Below are positions 52,658 through 63,561 of a stretch of DNA of 64,000 bases, in pieces. The stretch lies in the NCBI RefSeq assembly GCF_900141885.1, contig NZ_FQYY01000002.1:1-64000 (forward strand), read 5' to 3'. This stretch comes from Mesonia phycicola. GTDB taxonomy: Bacteria > Bacteroidota > Bacteroidia > Flavobacteriales > Flavobacteriaceae. The position numbers and the translations under genes are program-made. The notes below the pieces were generated by a model. The model was not told the DNA's origin, ran no database searches, and saw only the letters and a list, made by a program, of their open reading frames with translations. Within the stretch, counting starts at the first letter, position 1. Each line of letters starts with the position of its first letter.

Positions 52658-55579
52658 ATGACTATCAAATCCCTACTATATCTTTTTCTTTTTGTATCTA
52701 TTTCTGCACTAGCTCAACAAAAAAATCCCTTAAAAACAGAAGATTTTAGAGTTCAAAAAGCTTGGGTAGATAGTACATATAATTCTATGAATATTGATCA
52801 AAAAATTGGTCAATTATTTATGGTAGATATCTTTTCTAGTAAAAGCAAAGCAGAAACAGACAAGATTAAAAACTTAATAAAAGAAAATTACATTGGTGGT
52901 ATTATCTTCTCTAAAGGAGGACCAATGCGTCAAGCTAAATTAAATAATGAATACCAAGAAATAGCTAACGTACCTCTACTAATAGGGATGGATGCAGAAT
53001 GGGGTTTGGCAATGCGGTTAGATTCTACCTATGCTTTCCCTTGGAATATGACGTTAGGTGCTATAGAAGATAATAACTTAATTAAAAAAACAGGAGCTCA
53101 AATTGCAAAACACTGCAAGAGACTAGGGGTGCATATAAATTTTGCACCAGTTGTAGACATCAATAACAACCCAGCAAATCCAATTATAGGCAATCGTTCT
53201 TTTGGAGAAAATAAAGAAAATGTAACCCAAAAAGCCATCGCTTTTATGGAAGGCATGCATAGTGAAGGGGTTCTTTCTTCTGCAAAACATTTTCCTGGAC
53301 ACGGAGATACAGATATAGATTCTCACAAATCTCTACCTACCTTAGATTTTACCAAACACCGATTAGATAGTTTAGAATTATATCCTTTTAAAAAAATTAT
53401 TAAAAAAAATGTTTCTAGTATTATGATTGGGCATTTAAATGTACCTGCCTTAGAACCTAGAACAAATTTCCCTTCTTCACTATCTAAACCAATAGTTACA
53501 GGCTTACTACAAGAAAAATTAAACTATAAAGGTTTAGTTTTTACAGATGCTTTAAATATGAGAGGTGCCGCAGATTATGATGAACCTGGAGATATAGATT
53601 TAGCTGCTTTTCTTGCTGGTAACGATATTCTATTAATTTCTGAAAACGTACCTAAAGCAGCCCAAAAAATTAAAGATGCTTATTTAGAAAATGAAATTAC
53701 AGAAGAGAGACTAGCACATTCTGTAAAAAAAATACTGGCTGCTAAATACAAAGTAGGGCTAAATAATTATCAACCTGTAGATACTAACTATTTAATTGAA
53801 GATTTAAATAGTATTAGAAATGATATTCTATATGCAGAATTAATGGAAAATGCCATTACTGTTGTTAAAAATGATAAAGCCATATTGCCTATTGAAGATT
53901 TATATAGCAACAAAATAGCTTATGTAAATTTAGGAGATAGCTTAACTGAAACTTCTTTTTTACAAGAACTTAAAAAATATGCTAAAGTAGATCACGTAAA
54001 ATCTGATAATTTAGGCGATTTACTTTATCAACTAAAATCTTACAATTTAGTAATTGTAGGCTACCATAAATCTAATGCTTCTCCTTGGAAATCTTATAAA
54101 TTCACAGAAAAAGAACTTGTTTGGTTGCACGAAATAGCAAGAACTAATAAAACTATTTTAAACGTATTTGCAAGACCTTACGCCTTATTAGACATTCAAT
54201 CTACCACCAATTTAGAAGGAATTGTCATAGGATACCAAAATAGTATTTTGGCACAGCAGAAAACAGCTCAAATTATTTTTGGAGCTTTACCCGCAAAAGG
54301 TAAATTACCTGTAAGTGTAGGAGAAAACTTTCCTTCTGGCACTCAATTTAAAACCCCAAGCTTACATAGGTTATCTTATGGCTATCCTGAAAGTGTGGGA
54401 GTAAATTCTGCCAAACTCCATAAAATAGATGCTATTGCAGAGTTAGCAATAAATGAAGAAATGACTCCGGGTTTACAAATGATAGTTGCTAGAAAAGGTA
54501 AAGTTATTTATCAAAAAAACTTCGGGTACCATACCTATGATAAATTATTAAAAGTTACAGATTCTACTATTTACGATTTAGCTTCACTAACCAAAATTAT
54601 GGCTACGCTTCCTTTGGTAATGGAGTTAGAGCAAGAAAATAAAATAGATTTAAATACTAGACTAAAAGAAATTTTACCATTTACAAAAGGTAGTAATAAA
54701 GAAAATATCACTTTAAAAGACATGCTAAGTCATTATGCAGGCTTAAAAGCTTGGATACCTTTTTACGCAGCTACCATGTCAGAAGATGGTACACACGCTT
54801 CACCTAAATATTATAGATCAGAAAAGTCTGAAGAATTTAATGTACCGGTTAGTGAAAATTTTTATATGCGTAAAGATTATAAAGATTCTATTTATCAGAA
54901 AATTATTGATAGTGATTTACTAAAAAAGAAAGAATATAAATATAGTGATTTACCATATTATTTATTAAAAAAATTTTTAGAAAGATATTATAGTGCTTCC
55001 TTAGATTACCTTACACAAAAAAGATTTTATCAGTCTTTAGGTGCTAATCATATGGGATATCTTCCTTTAGAAAGTTTTAATAAAGATCAAATTACTCCTT
55101 CAGAAATAGATGATTCTTGGAGGTTTAGTAAAATTCAAGGTACAGTACACGATCAAGGTGCAGCTATGCTTGGCGGCATTGGCGGTCACGCAGGGATATT
55201 TAGTAACGCAAATGATGTTGCTAAAATGATGCAAATGTATTTAAACAAAGGTAATTACGGCGGTATTAATTATTTTGAACCAGAAACAATAGATAAATTT
55301 AATACCTGTTATTATTGTGACCAAGAGGTAAGAAGAGGTGTAGGCTTTGATAAACCTCAGTTAGAAAAAGCTGGACCTACTTGTGGATGTGTTTCTATGA
55401 CAAGTTTTGGTCATAGTGGTTTTACAGGAACATTTGCTTGGGCAGACCCAGAAGAAGAAATAGTTTATATTTTTCTTTCTAATAGAACTTTCCCGTTTGC
55501 TACTAATAGAAAATTAATTTCAGAAAACATAAGAACAGAAATACAAAGACTTATTTATGAGGCTATTGAGTATCCGTAA
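52658..55579 (+). CDS. NagZ-like GH3 glycosidase fused to a beta-lactamase-type serine hydrolase
   Basis: The 973-residue protein has a signal peptide (to AQQ, about 21). A GH3 domain follows (about 35-380) with AKHFPGHGDTDIDSH and the nucleophile region VFTDALNMRGAADYD; then comes a linker domain. The C-terminal part (about 590-970) is a beta-lactamase/PBP-like domain with SLTK (SxxK), YSD in place of YxN, and GHSGFTGTF (HxG). GH3 cuts beta-GlcNAc from wall fragments and the second domain may cut peptide. Such fusions are known in Bacteroidota. The role is probably peptidoglycan recycling outside the cytoplasm. Confidence 0.9.
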   Translation: MTIKSLLYLFLFVSISALAQQKNPLKTEDFRVQKAWVDSTYNSMNIDQKIGQLFMVDIFSSKSKAETDKIKNLIKENYIGGIIFSKGGPMRQAKLNNEYQEIANVPLLIGMDAEWGLAMRLDSTYAFPWNMTLGAIEDNNLIKKTGAQIAKHCKRLGVHINFAPVVDINNNPANPIIGNRSFGENKENVTQKAIAFMEGMHSEGVLSSAKHFPGHGDTDIDSHKSLPTLDFTKHRLDSLELYPFKKIIKKNVSSIMIGHLNVPALEPRTNFPSSLSKPIVTGLLQEKLNYKGLVFTDALNMRGAADYDEPGDIDLAAFLAGNDILLISENVPKAAQKIKDAYLENEITEERLAHSVKKILAAKYKVGLNNYQPVDTNYLIEDLNSIRNDILYAELMENAITVVKNDKAILPIEDLYSNKIAYVNLGDSLTETSFLQELKKYAKVDHVKSDNLGDLLYQLKSYNLVIVGYHKSNASPWKSYKFTEKELVWLHEIARTNKTILNVFARPYALLDIQSTTNLEGIVIGYQNSILAQQKTAQIIFGALPAKGKLPVSVGENFPSGTQFKTPSLHRLSYGYPESVGVNSAKLHKIDAIAELAINEEMTPGLQMIVARKGKVIYQKNFGYHTYDKLLKVTDSTIYDLASLTKIMATLPLVMELEQENKIDLNTRLKEILPFTKGSNKENITLKDMLSHYAGLKAWIPFYAATMSEDGTHASPKYYRSEKSEEFNVPVSENFYMRKDYKDSIYQKIIDSDLLKKKEYKYSDLPYYLLKKFLERYYSASLDYLTQKRFYQSLGANHMGYLPLESFNKDQITPSEIDDSWRFSKIQGTVHDQGAAMLGGIGGHAGIFSNANDVAKMMQMYLNKGNYGGINYFEPETIDKFNTCYYCDQEVRRGVGFDKPQLEKAGPTCGCVSMTSFGHSGFTGTFAWADPEEEIVYIFLSNRTFPFATNRKLISENIRTEIQRLIYEAIEYP

Positions 55580-55677
55580 AATGCTAAACGTAATAATAGC
55601 CTGTTTTCCCAAAATAAAAATGTAATTTTAAAGCATTACTACCGACTGTATTTTGACAGTTATTTAATATATATAAT

Positions 55678-56805
55678 ATGAAAATTGGTATTGTTTGTTA
55701 CCCTACTTTTGGTGGAAGTGGAGTAGTTGCTACAGAATTAGGGATGGCTCTTTCTAAAAGAGGTCACGAAATACACTTTATTACCTACAAACAACCTGTA
55801 CGCTTAGAACAACTATCCAACAACATTCATTATCACGAGGTTAACGTACCTGAATACCCTCTATTTCACTACCAACCTTATGAGCTAGCACTTTCTAGTA
55901 AATTGGTAGATATGGTAAAACTTCATCAAATAGAAGTATTGCACGTACACTACGCAATTCCTCACGCTTATGCTGGATATATGGCAAAAAAAATGTTGAG
56001 AGAAGAAGGCATAGATATTCCTATGGTTACTACTTTGCACGGTACAGATATTACTTTAGTGGGTAATCACCCTTTTTATAAACCAGCAGTTACTTTTAGT
56101 ATCAACAAAAGTGACGTGGTAACCTCTGTTTCTCAAAGTTTAAAAGAAGACACTCTTAAATTGTTTGATATTAAAAAAGATATTAAAGTAATTCCTAATT
56201 TTATAGATATCTCTAAACAAGACAATCCTTTTACTGACTGTCAGCGTGGTTTAATGGCTTCAGATGAAGAAAAAATTATAACTCACATTAGTAACTTTAG
56301 AAAAGTAAAACGTATTGATGATGTAGTAAAGATTTTTTACAACATTCAGAAAAAAATAAAAGCAAAACTAATTATGGTAGGTGAGGGGCCAGAAGTAAGT
56401 GTAGCTAAACAATTGGTAAATGAGCTTGGCATATCTAGCAATGTTTTATTTTTAGGAGAAAGCAATGAAATTAATAAGATTCTATGCTTTTCAGATTTGT
56501 TTTTATTACCATCAGAGAGTGAAAGTTTTGGTTTAGCTGCTCTAGAGGCTATGATTAATGGAGTACCGGTAATATCATCTAATACAGGAGGTTTACCAGA
56601 AGTAAATAAACAAGGTTATTCTGGTTATTTAAGTAATGTAGGCGATGTAGAAGAAATGGCCGAAAACGGACTTAAAATTTTAAAAGATAAAGAGACGCTA
56701 GCATTATTTAAAGAAAATGCTAAAAAAATGGCCTCTAAATTTGATATCAATGCTATTGTACCTTTGTATGAAGAAATATATGAAAATGCATTACAACTAG
56801 TATAA
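55678..56805 (+). CDS. bshA: N-acetyl-alpha-D-glucosaminyl L-malate synthase
   Basis: The 375-residue GT4 glycosyltransferase has FGGSGVVATELGMALSKRGH at the N-terminus and SESESFGLAALEAMINGVPV near the C-terminus, which bind UDP-GlcNAc. BshA joins GlcNAc to malate, the first step of bacillithiol synthesis. Length fits the family. bshB and bshC are not in the window. Confidence 0.94.
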   Translation: MKIGIVCYPTFGGSGVVATELGMALSKRGHEIHFITYKQPVRLEQLSNNIHYHEVNVPEYPLFHYQPYELALSSKLVDMVKLHQIEVLHVHYAIPHAYAGYMAKKMLREEGIDIPMVTTLHGTDITLVGNHPFYKPAVTFSINKSDVVTSVSQSLKEDTLKLFDIKKDIKVIPNFIDISKQDNPFTDCQRGLMASDEEKIITHISNFRKVKRIDDVVKIFYNIQKKIKAKLIMVGEGPEVSVAKQLVNELGISSNVLFLGESNEINKILCFSDLFLLPSESESFGLAALEAMINGVPVISSNTGGLPEVNKQGYSGYLSNVGDVEEMAENGLKILKDKETLALFKENAKKMASKFDINAIVPLYEEIYENALQLV

Positions 56806-56823
56806 ATTCATTTTTACCCTATA

Positions 56824-56858
56824 AAAAAAGCCCTAATTTTTTGAATTAGGGCTTTTTT
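56824..56858. terminator. Bidirectional terminator
   Basis: GCCCTAATT (56830-56838) and AATTAGGGC (56844-56852) form a stem with A-run before and T-run after. It separates bshA (+) from the barrel gene (-). Confidence 0.92.
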
Positions 56859-56875
56859 ATTATTTATCCAATTTT

Positions 56876-57370
56876 TTAAAATTGATATCTTACCCCAAGA
56901 GCAAAATCTGGTACAAAATCATCAATTACATCATAATCAGAAAAACCTATTTCTGGTCTTAAATCTATAAATACCTGCAACGGAATATCAAAATTATATT
57001 CTACCCCAATATTACCTGCTGCATATAAAAAAGCACCGTCGTCGTGATTATAGTCATCGTGGTAATTATCATCTACAATACCAAATCCTGCTCCAGCACC
57101 TGCATACCAATTAAATCCACCTTCAATATTCCATACCCATTGGTATAAACCAGTAGCTTTTACTAAATCAAAATGAGAATCGTTACGCCAACCTAAATCA
57201 AATTCTAATCTGTTATTATCTGTACCTATTTTTCTTTGGTAAGAAATTTCTGCACCAACACCATTAGCTCCTCCTAAACGAAGTCCCAATGCGTTTTCTG
57301 CAATTTCTTGTGCTTGTATAGTAAAAAAAGTACCTAATAATAGAATAGATGTAAACAATAATTTTTTCAT
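56876..57370 (-). CDS. Outer-membrane beta-barrel protein
   Basis: The 164-residue protein starts at ATG 57368-57370 (MKKLLFTSILLLGTFFTIQA) with a signal peptide. A TTG three codons earlier is less likely. Eight amphipathic strands, LRLGGANGVGAEISYQRKIG at the start and a terminal Phe (ALGVRYQF) fit a small barrel of the outer-membrane beta-barrel domain family. Function unknown. Confidence 0.82.
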   Translation of the reverse strand: MKKLLFTSILLLGTFFTIQAQEIAENALGLRLGGANGVGAEISYQRKIGTDNNRLEFDLGWRNDSHFDLVKATGLYQWVWNIEGGFNWYAGAGAGFGIVDDNYHDDYNHDDGAFLYAAGNIGVEYNFDIPLQVFIDLRPEIGFSDYDVIDDFVPDFALGVRYQF

Positions 57371-57526
57371 AGTTTTCAAAATTTTATTTCGAATAACAAA
57401 TATATTTCTTTCAAACCTCCCTTATACACTGGCTTCGCCAAAAGTTTGTTAATCTTACTTAACAAAAGTTAAAGAGATATTATTACACATTATTTATCTA
57501 TGTTGTATTTTTAAAAAAAATTATTT

Positions 57527-60445
57527 TTGAAAGTACTTCTTGATCAATTAGCCAAAAAAATTAGTGGAGAGTTTTATTACAGCCACCTAATTAAATCTCT
57601 TTACGCCACAGATGCATCTGTTTATAGAGAACTTCCTTTAGCGGTAGTATTACCAAAAACAAGTAAAGATATACAGCTACTCATTCAGTTTTGTATTAAA
57701 AACAATACTAGCCTAATTCCACGTGCTGCGGGTACTAGTTTAGCAGGTCAATGTGTGGGAGATGGTATTGTAGTAGATATTTCTAAATATTTTACAGACA
57801 TAATTCAGCTAGATAAAATAAATAAAACTGTTACCGTTCAACCAGGTGTTATTAGAGACGATTTAAACAGATTTTTAGAACCTTACAATTTATTTTTTGC
57901 TCCCAATACTTCAACCTCTAACAGGTGTATGTTGGGCGGAATGGCAGGTAATAACTCTAGCGGAACTACTTCTATTAAATATGGTGTTACACGAGATAAA
58001 GTTATCTCTATGAAATGTTTACTTGCAGATGGAAGTGAAGTAGTTTTTAAAGCTTTAACTGCGGAAGAATTTCAAGAAAAATGTAAACTTTCTTCTTTAG
58101 AAGGTAATATTTACAGAAAATTATATGAATTACTAAAACCTAAAGAGGTACAAGAAGAAATACATAAAGAATTTCCTCAAAGGGATATACATCGAAGAAA
58201 TACCGGTTATGCTATTGATGAAATTATTAATTCTGAAGTATTTTCTAGTAGTACCAACCAAATAAACATTTGTAAACTACTTTCTGGTAGTGAAGGTACT
58301 TTAGCATTTACAACAGAACTTACTTTACAATTAGATGATTTACCACCCAAAGAATCTGTACTAATTGCAGCACATTTTACAAGTATAGAAGATTGTTTAG
58401 CGGCCGTTGCACCAGTGATGAAACATTCACTTTACACTTGTGAAATGATGGATGAAACCATTTTAGATTGCACTAAAAGCAACTTAAAATATAAAGAGAA
58501 TAGGTTTTTTATCGAAGATGACCCTGAAGCTATTTTACTGTTAGAAATTAGAGATCATCACCAAAAAGGTCTTCTTTCTCAAATTCAAACTCTTTTAGAA
58601 GAAATTAAACAAAATACAAGATGTTATGCACAACCTATTTTAAAAGGTATGCAAATAGAAATGGCAATAGAGCTGCGTAAAGCAGGTTTAGGTTTGTTGG
58701 GGAATATGAATGGAGATGAAAAAGCAGTTGCTTGTATAGAAGATACAGCAGTTAGTATTCCTAATCTAGCTAATTATATTGGAGAGTTTACTGCTATTAT
58801 GAAAGCGTACCACCAACGTGCTGTTTATTATGCACATGCAGGCGCAGGAGAAATACACCTACGACCTATTTTAAACTTAAAAGCTAGTAAAGATGTAAAA
58901 TTGTTTAAGCAAATTACACACGACGTTGCTAGATTAGTTAAAAAATATAATGGTTCTTTAAGTGGGGAACACGGAGATGGTAGAGTGAGAGCAGAGTTTA
59001 TTGAAGAAATGGTGGGAGAGAAAAACTATCAGCTTTTTATAGAAGTAAAAAAACTATTTGATCCGCAACAGATTTTTAATCCTGGTAAAATTGTTTTTGC
59101 AAAACCTATGGAAACTTCCCTAAGGTATGTAGCAGACCGTAAAGAGCCAAAAATAGAAACCTTTCAAGATTTTTCTGATACTAATGGTATTTTACGTGCT
59201 ATAGAAAAATGTAATGGTACGGGAGATTGCAGAAAGAGTGTAGAAGCAGGAGGCACTATGTGCCCAAGTTATAGAGCTACCAAAAATGAAAAAGATACCA
59301 CGCGTGGTCGTGCCAATGTATTGCGAGAGTTTTTAACCCAAAGTGAACAGCCAAATCAATTTAACCACCATGAATTAAAAGAGGTGTTAGATTTATGTAT
59401 TAGTTGTAAAGGGTGTAAAAGTGAGTGTCCTTCTAACGTAGATATGGCAAGTTATAAAGCTGAGTTTTTGTACCAATACCAAAAAGAAAACGGATTTAGC
59501 TTAAGAAACAAAATGTTTGCGCATAATAATAAAGCCAACAAATTTGGTTCTGTATTTTCTGGAATCACCAATCATTTATTTACTAACAACGTTTCTTCTA
59601 GTTTTATTAAAAAATTAATGGGTGTGGCAGAAAAACGCTCATTACCTACAGTTTCTAAAACAAGTCTAAGAAAATTAATACAAAAGAAAGAGATTCCATT
59701 AATTCCGAAGAAAAAGATAAAAAGTGTTTATTTATTTATAGATGAATTTACCAACTTATTAGATACACCTATAGGTATAGATGCTATAGAATTATTGGTA
59801 GGCTTAGGTTATGAAATTAAAACTACAACACATGCAGAGAGTGGCAGAAGTTATTTATCTAAAGGTTTTTTAGAAGAAGCAAAAGTGTTAGCTAATAAAA
59901 ATATAAATGTTTTTAAAGATATAATTACAGAAGAAGTCCCTTTATTAGGTATAGAGCCATCTTCTATTTTATCTTTTAGAGATGAATACTTAAGATTAGC
60001 AGAAAATAGGGAAGATGCTTTAAAACTATCTAAAAATGCTTTTTTGATTGAAGAGTTTCTTTCTTCAGAAATTAAAAAAGGAAATATCACATCCTCTCAA
60101 TTTAGTAGTGAATTTAAAGAAGTTAAAATTCATGCGCATTGTCACCAAAAATCGCTTTCTAATAGCAAACATACTTTTGATATTTTAAATCTTCCTGCAA
60201 ATTTTAAAGTCACTATAATACCCTCTGGGTGCTGCGGTATGGCCGGTAGTTTTGGTTACGAAAAAGAACATTACGAAGTTAGTATGCAAATAGGGGAGCA
60301 AACTCTTTTTCCTGCTGTAAAAAGAGCCAATGCAGAAACAATTATTATAGCAAATGGTACTAGTTGTAGACACCAAATAAAAGATGGAACACAAAAAAAT
60401 GCTTACCATCCGGTAAGCATTTTAAATAAATATTTATTAAAGTAA
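57527..60445 (+). CDS. FAD-linked oxidase with Fe-S and CCG domains (D-lactate dehydrogenase-like)
   Basis: The 972-residue protein joins three parts. An FAD-binding domain comes first (about 37-175: LIPRAAGTSLAGQCVGDGIV), then an FAD-oxidase C domain (about 270-525, with GSLSGEHGDGRVRAEF). A 4Fe-4S region with CISCKGCKSECP (about 625) follows, and a C-terminal CCG part has IPSGCCGMAGSFGYEKEH. Such proteins oxidise D-lactate or related 2-hydroxyacids and pass electrons on. The TTG start at 57527 lies within TATTTTTG, which resembles a -7 box, so the start is not certain. Confidence 0.9.
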   Translation: MKVLLDQLAKKISGEFYYSHLIKSLYATDASVYRELPLAVVLPKTSKDIQLLIQFCIKNNTSLIPRAAGTSLAGQCVGDGIVVDISKYFTDIIQLDKINKTVTVQPGVIRDDLNRFLEPYNLFFAPNTSTSNRCMLGGMAGNNSSGTTSIKYGVTRDKVISMKCLLADGSEVVFKALTAEEFQEKCKLSSLEGNIYRKLYELLKPKEVQEEIHKEFPQRDIHRRNTGYAIDEIINSEVFSSSTNQINICKLLSGSEGTLAFTTELTLQLDDLPPKESVLIAAHFTSIEDCLAAVAPVMKHSLYTCEMMDETILDCTKSNLKYKENRFFIEDDPEAILLLEIRDHHQKGLLSQIQTLLEEIKQNTRCYAQPILKGMQIEMAIELRKAGLGLLGNMNGDEKAVACIEDTAVSIPNLANYIGEFTAIMKAYHQRAVYYAHAGAGEIHLRPILNLKASKDVKLFKQITHDVARLVKKYNGSLSGEHGDGRVRAEFIEEMVGEKNYQLFIEVKKLFDPQQIFNPGKIVFAKPMETSLRYVADRKEPKIETFQDFSDTNGILRAIEKCNGTGDCRKSVEAGGTMCPSYRATKNEKDTTRGRANVLREFLTQSEQPNQFNHHELKEVLDLCISCKGCKSECPSNVDMASYKAEFLYQYQKENGFSLRNKMFAHNNKANKFGSVFSGITNHLFTNNVSSSFIKKLMGVAEKRSLPTVSKTSLRKLIQKKEIPLIPKKKIKSVYLFIDEFTNLLDTPIGIDAIELLVGLGYEIKTTTHAESGRSYLSKGFLEEAKVLANKNINVFKDIITEEVPLLGIEPSSILSFRDEYLRLAENREDALKLSKNAFLIEEFLSSEIKKGNITSSQFSSEFKEVKIHAHCHQKSLSNSKHTFDILNLPANFKVTIIPSGCCGMAGSFGYEKEHYEVSMQIGEQTLFPAVKRANAETIIIANGTSCRHQIKDGTQKNAYHPVSILNKYLLK

Positions 60446-60456
60446 TACTTTAAAAA

Positions 60457-61293
60457 TTACTCTGTAATAGTATATGAATCAATTTCTTGCGTTATATCAA
60501 ATTGATAATCAGGAATGCTAGAAACTGTTGGTATATTAATTTCTTCAAAATTATAATTAATAGCAGTTTCACTATAAATCATTCCTACATTATTAGCGTA
60601 ATAATTGGTAATTTGTACAGCGTCTTGAGGTTCTAAAACCGGAATATCAACACCAAAAAAACTAGCATTAATTTCTATATTCACAGCAATATTAGAGCTA
60701 ATTACATCTTCAAAAATTTGCTCTCCTGCGGTATAGCTTTCATAAAAACTATTTTGGGTAGAAGTTATGGTATAATCAAAAGTAAAAGGGATATCTACTC
60801 CTTGAATATCTACCGACTGAGTAAATGAATCTTCATTTTCAGAAAGTTCATCACCAACATTTGCATCTGCATCAAAAATAATAATGTTTATTAGTGGTAT
60901 AACAATGTTCTCTGTATCTACAATTCCTAAATTTGTAGCGTCTAACTCTAACTCTCCGTTGTAAATTAACTGGTTATCTGCAACCGTTAATTGTCCGTTA
61001 GCTAATAAGCCTGTTACAAAACCTTGATCTTCAATACTAGCATCAGAATTTAACGAATAATAACTCACACCTTGTTCTTCAATTAAAGAAGAAATGCTTA
61101 AGGTTTCTTGCGTATTTGTTGTATTACCATCTTCGTACACAAATTCATTGTTATACGTCCAACTATTACTAACAGTTAACGGAAAATAATTAGAAGTAGT
61201 TTCTTCATTCTCATCACTATTACTGTCATCACTAGAACAAGATGCAGTTAAAAGAATAGAAAAGGCTAAGAATAATAAGTTTAATTTCTTCAT
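60457..61293 (-). CDS. Putative lipoprotein
   Basis: The 278-residue protein has a lipoprotein signal (MKKLNLLFLAFSILLTASC, Cys at 19) followed by an Asp/Ser/Glu-rich stretch (SSDDSNSDENEE). The rest is beta-rich with the NSWTYNNEFVYEDGNTTNT segment near the start. I do not recognise a functional family. Confidence 0.75.
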   Translation of the reverse strand: MKKLNLLFLAFSILLTASCSSDDSNSDENEETTSNYFPLTVSNSWTYNNEFVYEDGNTTNTQETLSISSLIEEQGVSYYSLNSDASIEDQGFVTGLLANGQLTVADNQLIYNGELELDATNLGIVDTENIVIPLINIIIFDADANVGDELSENEDSFTQSVDIQGVDIPFTFDYTITSTQNSFYESYTAGEQIFEDVISSNIAVNIEINASFFGVDIPVLEPQDAVQITNYYANNVGMIYSETAINYNFEEINIPTVSSIPDYQFDITQEIDSYTITE

Positions 61294-61320
61294 TACAAAA
61301 ATTGATTTGTAACAAATATA

Positions 61321-62190
61321 CTATTTATTTTTTTCTGGCTGAGAAGTAATAGTAATGGCCGCTAACATCCCTTGAAAATCTTTTACGTCTTTTTCTGTTA
61401 CTACCTCTGGAGCATAATCTTCTTTTTTAAAGTAGTTAAGACTCCAACGCCCGTCGTGATACTCTAAAGAACTTAAATTTTCTATCCAATCTCCAGAGTT
61501 TAAATAAAGGCAAGTTCCAAATTTATTTACTTTTCTTACAATTTGAGGCTGATGTATATGTCCGCAAATAACATATTTATAATTATTTTCTATTGCTAAA
61601 TCTGAAGCTACAGTTTCAAAATCTTGAATATGTTTTACTGCCTTTTTTACACTGTTTTTTATTTTTTTAGATAGAGAATACTTCTCTCGGTTCATTTTAG
61701 TTAAGCACCAATTAATAAACCGATTAAAAAGAATTAAAAAATCATATCCCCAACCACCTAATTTAGCTAACCATTTAGCATTTTGTATAGAAGCATCAAA
61801 AACATCTCCGTGAAAAAACCACGCTTTTTTACCATCTAACTCTAATACTAATTTATCTACTAAAGAAATTCTACCCATTTCTACATCGGTAAATTTTCTT
61901 AACAAATCATCGTGATTACCTGTAATATAGGTTACTTCTGTACCCTTTGCAGAGAGATCTATTATTTTTTTTATTACTTCTAGATGAGATTTTGGGAAAT
62001 AGCGTTTTCTAAACTGCCAAATATCTACAATATCTCCGTTTAAAATTAATTTTTTAGGCTTTACACTATCTAAATACAGCAATAACTCTTTTGCATGACA
62101 ACCAAATGTACCTAAGTGTACATCAGATATTACTACTAAATCTACTTTTCTTTTTTTTTGTCCTTGCAAAATAAATCTTGTTTTATACAA
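61321..62190 (-). CDS. UDP-2,3-diacylglucosamine diphosphatase-like metallophosphoesterase
   Basis: The 289-residue protein has the calcineurin-like motifs: VVISDVHLGTFGCH (DxH), LNGDIVDIWQF (GDxxD), ITGNHDD (GNHD), FHGDVFD and CGHIHQPQIV (GHxH). The layout is close to LpxH, which cuts UDP-2,3-diacylglucosamine in lipid A synthesis. The start is TTG 62190. The gene lies in the envelope part of the window. Confidence 0.85.
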   Translation of the reverse strand: MYKTRFILQGQKKRKVDLVVISDVHLGTFGCHAKELLLYLDSVKPKKLILNGDIVDIWQFRKRYFPKSHLEVIKKIIDLSAKGTEVTYITGNHDDLLRKFTDVEMGRISLVDKLVLELDGKKAWFFHGDVFDASIQNAKWLAKLGGWGYDFLILFNRFINWCLTKMNREKYSLSKKIKNSVKKAVKHIQDFETVASDLAIENNYKYVICGHIHQPQIVRKVNKFGTCLYLNSGDWIENLSSLEYHDGRWSLNYFKKEDYAPEVVTEKDVKDFQGMLAAITITSQPEKNK

Positions 62191-62461
62191 AGTAAAGAAA
62201 GCAATTACAAAAACATATTAATTTGATTTTAAGCAAAGTTGAAGTTATTGTTACTCAAAATAAATATAGTTAGTTACAAAAACGGCATTTCAAAATATAA
62301 ATCTAAAAGTAGATAGTTGTTCTATTGACAAAAAAATAATTTTAGAGCCAAGTATTTTATTTATTTAACGATTAAGAGTAAATTATTGAAGATTTGTTAT
62401 TGCTTCTCGATTAAAACCAATCTTTCTTAAAAATCCATTTTTAAATGTAACCCTAAAAAAT

Positions 62462-62469
62462 TACATTTG
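62462..62469 (+). promoter_or_regulatory. -7 box of aroC
   Basis: TACATTTG matches TAnnTTTG. It overlaps the GTG at 62469, so that codon cannot start the protein; ATG 62484 is the start, with a leader of about 8 nt. Confidence 0.6.
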
Positions 62470-62483
62470 TGGAAAATCGTATT

Positions 62484-63545
62484 ATGGCAGGAAATTCCTT
62501 CGGAACAATTTTTAAGCTAACTACTTTTGGTGAATCTCACGGGAAAGCACTAGGAGGTATTATTGATGGTTGCCCAGCAGGTATTGATATTGATTTAGAA
62601 CAAATTCAACTTGAACTTAACCGTAGAAAACCTGGCCAATCTGCCATTGTTACTCAACGTAAAGAACCAGACACGGTTCAATTTCTATCTGGTATTTTTG
62701 AAGGAAAAACTACCGGTACTTCTATAGGTTTTGTAATTGAAAATACCAACCAAAAATCTAAAGATTACGGACATATAAAAGACGTGTACAGACCTAGTCA
62801 CGCAGATTTTACCTATACAGAAAAATACGGAGTAAGAGATTATCGTGGTGGCGGAAGAAGCTCTGCAAGAGAAACAGCAAGTAGAGTAGTTGCAGGTGCA
62901 ATTGCTAAACAATTTTTAAAGAATATAGAATTTTACGCTTACGTAACCTCTGTAGGAAAAATTGAATTAGAAGAAAACGATACTATAGATTTTACAGAAA
63001 TTGAAAAAAATCCTGTACGCTGCCCAAATGCTCAAAAAGCTGCAGCAATGGAAGATTATATCAAACAAATAAGAAAAGAAGGGGATACCGTTGGCGGTAC
63101 AGTTGCTTGCGTAATTAAAAATGTACCAGTTGGCTTAGGCGAACCTGTTTTTGATAAACTACATGCAGAATTAGGGAAAGCTATGCTTTCTATTAATGCT
63201 GTTAAAGGTTTTGAGTACGGTAGTGGCTTTAAAGGCACTCAAATGAAAGGAAGTGAGCATAATGATGCTTTTAATTCTGACGGAAGTACTAAAACTAATT
63301 ATAGCGGAGGTATACAAGGAGGTATATCTAACGGTATGGATATTTACTTTAATGTAGCTTTTAAACCTGTAGCTACAATTATGCAAAAACAAGAAACCAT
63401 AAACAGTGAAGGAGAAAAGGTAGAGATGCAAGGGAAAGGGCGTCACGACCCCTGCGTAGTACCTAGAGCGGTGCCAATTGTAGAGGCTATGGCAGCACTC
63501 ACTATTGCAGACTTTTTCTTAATAAACCGAACAACTAAAGCGTAA
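62484..63545 (+). CDS. aroC: Chorismate synthase
   Basis: The 353-residue protein begins [20 protein letters not shown]. It has [20 protein letters not shown] and [20 protein letters not shown], the FMN- and substrate-binding segments. It makes chorismate from EPSP in aromatic amino acid synthesis. The start is fixed by the upstream -7 box. Confidence 0.96.
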   Translation: MAGNSFGTIFKLTTFGESHGKALGGIIDGCPAGIDIDLEQIQLELNRRKPGQSAIVTQRKEPDTVQFLSGIFEGKTTGTSIGFVIENTNQKSKDYGHIKDVYRPSHADFTYTEKYGVRDYRGGGRSSARETASRVVAGAIAKQFLKNIEFYAYVTSVGKIELEENDTIDFTEIEKNPVRCPNAQKAAAMEDYIKQIRKEGDTVGGTVACVIKNVPVGLGEPVFDKLHAELGKAMLSINAVKGFEYGSGFKGTQMKGSEHNDAFNSDGSTKTNYSGGIQGGISNGMDIYFNVAFKPVATIMQKQETINSEGEKVEMQGKGRHDPCVVPRAVPIVEAMAALTIADFFLINRTTKA

Positions 63546-63561
63546 AGAACTAAACTTATAT